Assembly: GCA_022653075.1 (NCBI GenBank)
Contig: JALCSB010000001.1
Coordinates: forward strand, 1 to 64,000
DNA length: 64,000 bases
Source of the DNA: Intestinimonas sp.
GTDB taxonomy: Bacteria > Bacillota > Clostridia > Oscillospirales > Oscillospiraceae
Direction: 5' to 3'
Position numbers and translations under genes: made by a program. The first letter of the stretch is position 1. Each line of letters opens with the position of its first letter. Shown here piece after piece: positions 57,366 through 64,000 of the stretch. Under the pieces are notes generated by a model. It was not told the origin of the DNA. It was given only the letters and a program-made list of their open reading frames with translations, and did no database searches.

Positions 57366-58574
57366 ATGGCGACCAAAGCAAAACGGGACCTTACGGTGGA
57401 AGAACAACTGGCGCGCGGCCCCCTGGACCTTCCCTTCCTGATGCTGGTGGTGCTGCTGACCGGGATCGGCGTCATCATGGTCTTTTCCGCGTCTTACGCC
57501 TCCGCCTATTATGAGGAAAACAACCCCGCAGCCTATTTCATCCGGCAGGCCATCTTTGCGGTGATGGGCCTTGCAGTCATGTACTGCATTTCGAAAATTA
57601 ACTATCAAACTTTTCGCTGGCTCGGCGTGTTTGTGCTGATTCTTGCCGTCGTGCTCATGCTGCTGGTCCTTGTACCACACATCGGCGTTAAGCGCAACGG
57701 CGCCCAACGCTGGATTCGCAGTTTTGGACCCATTCCTCAGTTCCAGCCGTCTGAAATCGCCAAGCTGGGCGTCATTCTGTATTTTTCCGCGCGATTATCC
57801 AAACGCAGCAACCAAAAAGCGCCCAAGCGGGACGTGCGCACACTCTCCGGCCGCCTTTGTAACTTTGCCGACCATATCGGCCTGACGGAGTTACTGCCCT
57901 ATATCGGCGTGCTGCTGGCCATTGTTGCGCTCCTCTCCCGAGAGCCGCATATGTCCGCCACCATTTTAATTTTAGGCGTTGGGGCGGCGCTCCTCTTTGC
58001 GGCGGGTGTCAATATGGGATGGTTCATCTGCGGCGGCGTCAGTGCGGCGGCGGCGCTGGGTTTTATCATGCTCAACACCCACTATATGACCAACCGCCTG
58101 CAGATGTGGCAGCACCCGGAGTCCGACCCGAGGGGGAAAGGCTACCAGGCACTGCAATCGCTTTATGCCATTGGCTCGGGCGGATTGCTGGGGCTTGGTT
58201 TCGGGCAGAGCAGACAGAAGTTCATGTTTCTCCCTGAGGAGCATAACGACTTCATCTTCTCCGTAATCTGCGAGGAGCTGGGCTATGTGGGTGCAGGCCT
58301 GATTCTGCTGCTGTTTGCGCTGCTGGTCTTACGGGGATACTGGCTGGCTCTTCACGCCAGGGACCGGTTTGGTGCCCTGCTTATCGTAGGCATTACCACC
58401 CTGCTGGCCTTTCAGGTATTTCTTAATATAGGTGTGGTGACCAATCTGTTCCCGGTTACGGGCATCTCGCTGCCGTTTTTCAGTTACGGTGGTTCGGCGC
58501 TTATGATTCAACTGGCGGAGATGGGTGTGGTACTCAGTGTTTCGCGTCAAATTCCCGCCCCTCGGGCGAACTGA
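57366..58574 (+). CDS. ftsW: Lipid II flippase/polymerase FtsW
   Basis: VMVFSASYASAYY; FQPSEIAKLGVILYFS; PFFSYGGSALMIQLAEMGVVLSVSR. Confidence 0.94.
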   Translation: MATKAKRDLTVEEQLARGPLDLPFLMLVVLLTGIGVIMVFSASYASAYYEENNPAAYFIRQAIFAVMGLAVMYCISKINYQTFRWLGVFVLILAVVLMLLVLVPHIGVKRNGAQRWIRSFGPIPQFQPSEIAKLGVILYFSARLSKRSNQKAPKRDVRTLSGRLCNFADHIGLTELLPYIGVLLAIVALLSREPHMSATILILGVGAALLFAAGVNMGWFICGGVSAAAALGFIMLNTHYMTNRLQMWQHPESDPRGKGYQALQSLYAIGSGGLLGLGFGQSRQKFMFLPEEHNDFIFSVICEELGYVGAGLILLLFALLVLRGYWLALHARDRFGALLIVGITTLLAFQVFLNIGVVTNLFPVTGISLPFFSYGGSALMIQLAEMGVVLSVSRQIPAPRAN

Positions 58575-58613
58575 ACGGGATATTCATGAAAATACGAGCG
58601 GAGGCGTTTCCTC

Positions 58614-59735
58614 TTGAAAATTCTCTTTACATGCGGCGGGACCGCGGGGCATATCAATCCGGCCATCGCGCTAGCCCGGCTGTTTCAGGCCCGGCATTCA
58701 GACTGCAAGGTTCTGTTTGCCGGTGCGGATAACGGCATGGAACGTATGCTGGTGCCTCACGAGGGTTATGAACTGCGTACGGTTCATGTGAATACTATTC
58801 ATCGAGCGTGGAAGTGGAGGGATTTGAAGCATAATGTAGAGACTGTTATTACGCTGCCGCGGGCCCGCCGGCAGGCCGCCGCCATTTTGGACGAATTCCA
58901 ACCGGATTTAGTAGTGGGAACCGGCGGTTATGCCTCTTATCCGGTGGTAAAGGAGGCCGCCCGGCGGGGAATTCCCACCGCTGTTCATGAGTCCAATGCG
59001 GTTCCAGGCCTTACCACAAAGCTGCTGGCCAAGTCGGTCGACCGGATAATGGTGGGGTTTGAGGATTCTCGGGCTTATTATCCCCATCCGGAGCGGGTGG
59101 TGGTTACCGGTACGCCCGTGCGGCGGGATTTCTTCGATCACACCCGGAAGGAGGCGCGCGCCGCCCTGGGCTTTACCGACGGCCGGCCGGTGGTTTTGTC
59201 CTACTGGGGCTCTCTGGGCGCCGAGGTTATGAACCGTTATACCGCTGAGATGATCGGTATTGAGGCGAAAGCGGGCTGGCCGTTCCACCACATCCACGGT
59301 GCGGGGCGCAACTATACCTGGCTTATGGACCGACTGGCCCAGATGGGAATTAAGACCGGAGAGGACACCTCCGCCGAGATACGGGAGTATATCTATGACA
59401 TGCCCTGGGTCATGGCGTCGGCGGATTTGGTGATTTGCCGGGCGGGTGCATCCACAATTTCAGAACTGACCGCCATCGCCAAGCCGGCCATTTTGGTTCC
59501 CTCGCCCAATGTAACCAATCACCATCAGGAAAAGAACGCCCGCGTACTGGCCGACCACGGCGCGGCCGTGCTGCTTCTGGAACCGAACTGTTCGGGCAAG
59601 GTCCTTTTCAGTACGGTAACCGCTTTGCTCGGCGACCAGGAGAAGCTGGCCGCCATGGCAAAGGCACAGTCCACGCTTTCTGTTACCGATGCGGGAGAGG
59701 AAATCTATCAGGTCCTCCTTTCCCTTATGAAATAA
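58614..59735 (+). CDS. murG: UDP-GlcNAc transferase MurG
   Basis: ILFTCGGTAGHINPAIALA; RAGASTISELTAIAKPAILVPSPNVTNHHQEKNAR. Confidence 0.95.
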   Translation: MKILFTCGGTAGHINPAIALARLFQARHSDCKVLFAGADNGMERMLVPHEGYELRTVHVNTIHRAWKWRDLKHNVETVITLPRARRQAAAILDEFQPDLVVGTGGYASYPVVKEAARRGIPTAVHESNAVPGLTTKLLAKSVDRIMVGFEDSRAYYPHPERVVVTGTPVRRDFFDHTRKEARAALGFTDGRPVVLSYWGSLGAEVMNRYTAEMIGIEAKAGWPFHHIHGAGRNYTWLMDRLAQMGIKTGEDTSAEIREYIYDMPWVMASADLVICRAGASTISELTAIAKPAILVPSPNVTNHHQEKNARVLADHGAAVLLLEPNCSGKVLFSTVTALLGDQEKLAAMAKAQSTLSVTDAGEEIYQVLLSLMK

Positions 59736-59802
59736 GCTGCCGCACCCCGCCCGTACTATACGCATAGGATGGTCTGAATCCTAAAGGAGCGGGGGACAAA
59801 AC

Positions 59803-61059
59803 ATGAGTGCTTTTTTGGTGGAGGGCGGTGCCAAACTGTACGGAAGTACCGGAATCCACGGTGCAAAAAACAGTGTGCTGCCCATTCTGGTGGCCACGTT
59901 GCTGGCTCCAGGAGTCAGTGTAATCCATAACTGCCCGGAACTGTCCGACGTACGCGCGTCGCTGGAGATTTTGGAACATCTCGGCTGCCGGACCACACGG
60001 GAGGGCGACACGATTACAGTAGACGCATCTGCACTGACCCACTGCGATGTACCGGACCAACTGATGCGGGAGATGCGCTCCTCTGTGATCTTCCTCGGCG
60101 CGATTCTAGCGCGGACAGGGGAGGCAAAGATGTCTTTCCCCGGCGGCTGTGAACTGGGGCCGCGTCCCATTGACCTACATCTGGCGGCGATCCGCAGCCT
60201 GGGTGCCACCATTGAAGAGCGGGGAGGTACCCTTTTCTGCACCGGCGGTAAATCCATGAAGGGACGAGAACTGGTACTGAGTATTCCCAGTGTGGGCGCC
60301 ACAGAGAACGCCATGCTGGCCGCTGTGGGCGCCGATGGTGTTACCACTATTTCTAATGCCGCGCGGGAGCCGGAGATCACCGACTTGCAGACCTTCCTTC
60401 AGTCTATGGGCGCCGATGTGCACGGGGCTGGAACTTCGATTATTACAATCCAGGGCGGGCTGCCCGTCCGAGGTGGAGAGCATACGGTGATGCCGGACCG
60501 CATCGTGGCCGCCACGCTGCTGTGCGCTACGGCCGCTGCCGGGGGCGAGGTGGAACTGGACGGCACCGACTACCGTCATCTGTCTACCGTGACCGCGGTG
60601 CTGACGGAGGCGGGCTGCAAAATCCACAGTGGTCACGACTGTGTGACCATTCAAAGGACGGAACCGCTCCACGGCGTTTGTCCGATTCGCACGGCGCCTT
60701 ATCCTGGATTTCCCACCGACGCGCAGGCCCCGGTTATGGCCGCGCTGGCCGCCAGCCGGGGTACAACCGTGTTTGTGGAGAACATTTTTGAAAGCCGTTA
60801 CCGCCATGCGGCGGAATTAAGCCGCATGGGGGCCAATATCCGCGTGGAAGGCCGGGTGGCGATTGTGTGCGGTGTGGAGCATCTGCACGGCGCAACGGTG
60901 CGCGCCGCCGACCTGCGGGGTGGGGCCGCCTTGGTGGTGGCCGCGCTGGGCGCGGAAGGAGACAGCGAAATCACGGGGCTTACCCATCTTGACCGCGGCT
61001 ATCAGGACCTGGATGGAACGCTGCGCACATTAGGTGCGCATATTACACGTACGGATTGA
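59803..61059 (+). CDS. murA: UDP-GlcNAc 1-carboxyvinyltransferase
   Basis: IHGAKNSVLPILVATLLA; FPGGCELGPRPIDLHL; GFPTDAQAPVMAAL. Confidence 0.96.
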   Translation: MSAFLVEGGAKLYGSTGIHGAKNSVLPILVATLLAPGVSVIHNCPELSDVRASLEILEHLGCRTTREGDTITVDASALTHCDVPDQLMREMRSSVIFLGAILARTGEAKMSFPGGCELGPRPIDLHLAAIRSLGATIEERGGTLFCTGGKSMKGRELVLSIPSVGATENAMLAAVGADGVTTISNAAREPEITDLQTFLQSMGADVHGAGTSIITIQGGLPVRGGEHTVMPDRIVAATLLCATAAAGGEVELDGTDYRHLSTVTAVLTEAGCKIHSGHDCVTIQRTEPLHGVCPIRTAPYPGFPTDAQAPVMAALAASRGTTVFVENIFESRYRHAAELSRMGANIRVEGRVAIVCGVEHLHGATVRAADLRGGAALVVAALGAEGDSEITGLTHLDRGYQDLDGTLRTLGAHITRTD

Positions 61060-61180
61060 ATTTTCAGATTGTAAGCATTTTTTAACGATTTGACGCCGCA
61101 TTTATGGTAAACTGGTTTACAGACGTTTATCGGTGCATAGCCTGAAATATAAAATAGAATTCCCCAGGGGGAGAACGTAA

Positions 61181-61966
61181 ATGGCAGCAAAGCGCAATTC
61201 AAAACGCGGACGCCGGAACCGGGGCCGCTTCGGCGGCCTCTATAAGATTATGTCCGTGATTCTCATACTGGCCGCCCTGGTGGCAGGCTCCGCCGTGTTT
61301 TTTCGAGTGGACGACGTGGAGGTTACCGGCCAGAATCGTTATACGGCGGATCAGATTATTCAGGCGGCCGGCGTAAAGCAGGGCGATAACCTGTTTCTTA
61401 TGAATAAATTCAATGTGGCCAAGCATTTGCTGTCCGCCCTGCCCTATATCGATGAAGTAAATATCCGGCGTGCGCTTCCCGATACGCTGCGGATTACCGT
61501 AACCGAATGCGTTCCGGCGGCCGTGGTGCCGGGTGAACAGAATACCTGGTGGATCATCGATACCAAAGGGAAGGTACTGGAGCAGACGGACACAGACACT
61601 GCCGACGGTACGGCGAAAGTAAACGGCCTGACCGCTATCCTGCCCGCGCCGGGTACCAAACTGGCGGTAGGCGATGAAAACAGCGGCAAGCTGCAGAGCC
61701 TGTTGGATCTGATGTCGGCATTCGCACAATACAATATGATCGGACAAGTTTCCGCCATCGATATGACGGGAGACGCAAATATTGTCTTCGGTTATCAGGG
61801 AAGATTTGAGGTCAAAATTCCCATGACCTGTGATTTTTCTCAGAAGGTATGGGCGCTGGATGCCATGGTGGCGCAGCTTCAGGAAAATGAGAGTGGCGGT
61901 ATTGATCTAACCGGGGACGAAAAACTCTATTTTAATCCAAATCAGACGATGGAAATATTCAGCTGA
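61181..61966 (+). CDS. ftsQ: Cell division protein FtsQ/DivIB
   Basis: Single TM then POTRA-like FRVDDVEVTGQNRYTADQIIQAAGVKQGDNLFLMN. Confidence 0.88.
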   Translation: MAAKRNSKRGRRNRGRFGGLYKIMSVILILAALVAGSAVFFRVDDVEVTGQNRYTADQIIQAAGVKQGDNLFLMNKFNVAKHLLSALPYIDEVNIRRALPDTLRITVTECVPAAVVPGEQNTWWIIDTKGKVLEQTDTDTADGTAKVNGLTAILPAPGTKLAVGDENSGKLQSLLDLMSAFAQYNMIGQVSAIDMTGDANIVFGYQGRFEVKIPMTCDFSQKVWALDAMVAQLQENESGGIDLTGDEKLYFNPNQTMEIFS

Positions 61967-62094
61967 CTCTTGACCACGCAGATATTTCAGGATACAATAA
62001 TAACAAAATATAGGAATTGAAATGGTACATTCGACATAATTCTCACTTTTTTGAATTTTACCTTTAACAAGTGAGGTACATAGGAGGAGCGGGC

Positions 62095-63225
62095 ATGGCG
62101 TTTGGATTAGATACAGGACCGGATAATGTGGTTAACATTAAGGTAATCGGAGTTGGCGGTGGCGGAAGTAACGTAGTTAACCGCATGGTCCGCTCTGGAA
62201 CCAAAGGGGTGGATTTTATCGCGGTCAACACGGACAAGCAGGCGCTGTCCACCTCCAGCGCCACATTTAAAATTCAGATCGGAGAAAAGCTGACCGGCGG
62301 GCAGGGCGCCGGTTCCAACCCCGAGGTAGGCCGTAAGTCCGCCGAGGAAAGCCGAAATCAAATTTCCAAAGTGCTGGAAGACGCCGATATGGTATTTATT
62401 ACCGCCGGTATGGGCGGCGGCACTGGGACCGGTGCCGCCCCCATTGTGGCCGATATTGCCAAGGAGATAGGTGTGCTGACCGTCGGCGTTGTGACGAAGC
62501 CGTTCCACTTTGAAGGGCGCCGCCGCATGGATCAGGCGGAAAAGGGAATCGAAGAACTGCGGTCCAAGGTGGACTCCCTGGTCATCATCCCGAACGAGCG
62601 CCTGAAATTTGCCACCGATCAGAAAATTACTTTTGCCAATGCTTTTGAAATCGCCGACGACGTGTTGCGTCAGGCGGTGCAGTCCATCTCAGACCTGATT
62701 AAAAATACGGGCTTTATCAATCTGGACTTTGCCGATGTGACCGCCGTGATGAAGGATGCAGGCATGGCACACATGGGCGTGGGCCACGCGGCCGGTAAGA
62801 ATAAGGCCGAGGAGGCTGCCAAGATGGCCATTTCCAGCCCGCTGCTGGAGACCTCCATTAACGGGGCCCATGGCGTTTTGGTCAATGTGACCGGCTCCAT
62901 GGATATCGGCCTGGAGGAAGTGGAGACGGCTGCCAATCTGGTGCAGCAGGCGGCTCACCCCGAAGCGCTTATTATCTTCGGTGCCGCGTTCGACGATACG
63001 CTGGAGGACGAGATCCGGGTAACCGTAATCGCCACAGGTTTTGCCGATGCCACTCCGTCCATGCCTACCGCACCCTTTACCAAGGCGGGAGAAAAAGCGG
63101 CCGCCGCCTCTGCTTCCGGTACGCCTGTTGCGCCGCCGGAGCCTCTGCCCGAGAAAGAGGAAGACGACCCCTTTGCGGACATCTTTAAGATATTTAACCG
63201 GAACAAGGATAATTTCCGGCCCTAA
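62095..63225 (+). CDS. ftsZ: Cell division protein FtsZ
   Basis: [34 protein letters not shown]. Confidence 0.98.
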   Translation: MAFGLDTGPDNVVNIKVIGVGGGGSNVVNRMVRSGTKGVDFIAVNTDKQALSTSSATFKIQIGEKLTGGQGAGSNPEVGRKSAEESRNQISKVLEDADMVFITAGMGGGTGTGAAPIVADIAKEIGVLTVGVVTKPFHFEGRRRMDQAEKGIEELRSKVDSLVIIPNERLKFATDQKITFANAFEIADDVLRQAVQSISDLIKNTGFINLDFADVTAVMKDAGMAHMGVGHAAGKNKAEEAAKMAISSPLLETSINGAHGVLVNVTGSMDIGLEEVETAANLVQQAAHPEALIIFGAAFDDTLEDEIRVTVIATGFADATPSMPTAPFTKAGEKAAAASASGTPVAPPEPLPEKEEDDPFADIFKIFNRNKDNFRP

Positions 63226-63232
63226 GTTCTGA

Positions 63233-63266
63233 AAACTGCCGGCGGAACGTGTTCCGCCGGCAGTTT
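63233..63266 (+). terminator. Terminator after ftsZ
   Basis: AAACTGCCGGCGGAAC-GT-GTTCCGCCGGCAGTTT. Confidence 0.85.
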
Positions 63267-63337
63267 CTGCTTGCAATTATGGGCGCGGGCGCATATAATA
63301 ATTCTACGCTCTGAAATCAGGGCAATCTGACAAAAAA

Positions 63338-63462
63338 GGAGTGGGACCGTCGTGAGCAGCGACCCTGGAAGTCGAGAACCTATACATACTGACGGTGTGT
63401 CTCCTTTGGGCGCAGCATAGGCTGGGTCCCGTCGGTGGCGCGCCGGGAAAGGCGTGATACCG
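63338..63462 (+). ncRNA. Candidate structured leader/riboswitch upstream of CorA-like gene (class unassigned)
   Basis: GGGACC/GGTCCC outer pairing, ACCGTC/GACGGT stem, repeated GCAGC modules (GAGCAGCGACCCTGG and GCGCAGCATAGGCTGGG). Confidence 0.4.
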
Positions 63463-64000
63463 ATGCTGACAATTCATAAGACTATTGACGGAAAAATGAC
63501 CAAATTGGACAAAGTGGAAAACGGTTGCTGGGTGAATCTCACCTATCCTACGGAGGATGAACTGACTACAGTGTCCAAGACATTGGGTGTGGACCTGGAT
63601 TTTCTCCGGGCTGCGCTGGATGAGGAAGAGACCTCCCGGATTGATACGGAGAATGGTCAGACCCTTATAATTATTGATGCTCCCTCCGTGGAGCAGGGGG
63701 AAGCGGTGGTCTATTCCACGATTCCTCTGGGAATTATTGTCTCGGAAAAACAGATTATCACGGTATGTCTGAAAGAAAATTCCGTTATTCGGGATTTTCA
63801 GGACGGACTGGTCCGTAATGCCGAAACCCAGAAAAAAACCAGCTTTATTCTTTACATGCTGCTGTGGGTGGCTAAGCGCTATCTGCAATATTTGAAGCAA
63901 ATCGACAAGATCTATAATTACATGGAGCGCCAGCTTTACAAGTCACAGCGGAATAAGGAACTGATTCAGCTGCTGGACTTGGAAAAATCCCTGGTCTATT
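63463..64000 (+). CDS. CorA-like divalent cation transporter (runs off window)
   Basis: WVNLTYPTEDELTTVSKTLGVDLDFLRAALDEEETSRIDTENGQTLIIIDAP...LLWVAKRYLQYLKQIDKIYNYME. Confidence 0.85.
   Translation, partial: MLTIHKTIDGKMTKLDKVENGCWVNLTYPTEDELTTVSKTLGVDLDFLRAALDEEETSRIDTENGQTLIIIDAPSVEQGEAVVYSTIPLGIIVSEKQIITVCLKENSVIRDFQDGLVRNAETQKKTSFILYMLLWVAKRYLQYLKQIDKIYNYMERQLYKSQRNKELIQLLDLEKSLVY

Noticed and set aside
1-64000. CRISPR arrays, rRNA operons or tRNA genes
   Set aside because: No direct-repeat/spacer pattern, rRNA, or tRNA cloverleaf (other than tmRNA) was recognised by eye.

Overview
The window is a low-GC-clade (Clostridia/Oscillospiraceae-like) spore-former chromosome. It contains a PBSX-like contractile-tail prophage remnant (1-12.9 kb), tmRNA/ppiB/smpB, a sporulation and housekeeping region, and the era/recO and mraZ-ftsZ (dcw) clusters. 

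Main discovery: the dipicolinate synthase subunit A gene (dpaA/spoVFA, minus strand) is split into three same-strand segments: N at 36284-36681, middle at 20505-20850 and C at 16259-16400. They are separated by two directly adjacent large-serine-recombinase elements of about 15.4 kb (20846-36283) and 4.1 kb (16396-20504). Joining the segments at the short shared cores (GGTAC and CCCCG on the + strand) restores one uninterrupted frame of 876 nt (291 aa) lying 3 nt upstream of dpaB. Both reconstituted attB sites are dyads centred on the shared core (CGCAGTA-GG-TACTGCG and TGCCTCAA-N18-TTGAGGCA), and the predicted circle attP sites show longer imperfect dyads. This is the expected arrangement of a skin-like, sporulation-excised system. 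However, the cargo is vegetative housekeeping genes (dapF and lysA in one; mutS2, uvrC, rsmD, coaD, ptsH, mtaB and others in the other) rather than phage genes, and one gene is interrupted twice. Other items include a predicted -1 frameshift in the tail chaperone, a head-less tail cassette (possible tailocin), a structured-leader micropeptide locus near 47.9 kb, and a structured leader upstream of a CorA-like gene. All calls come from reading the sequence; no database search was run.
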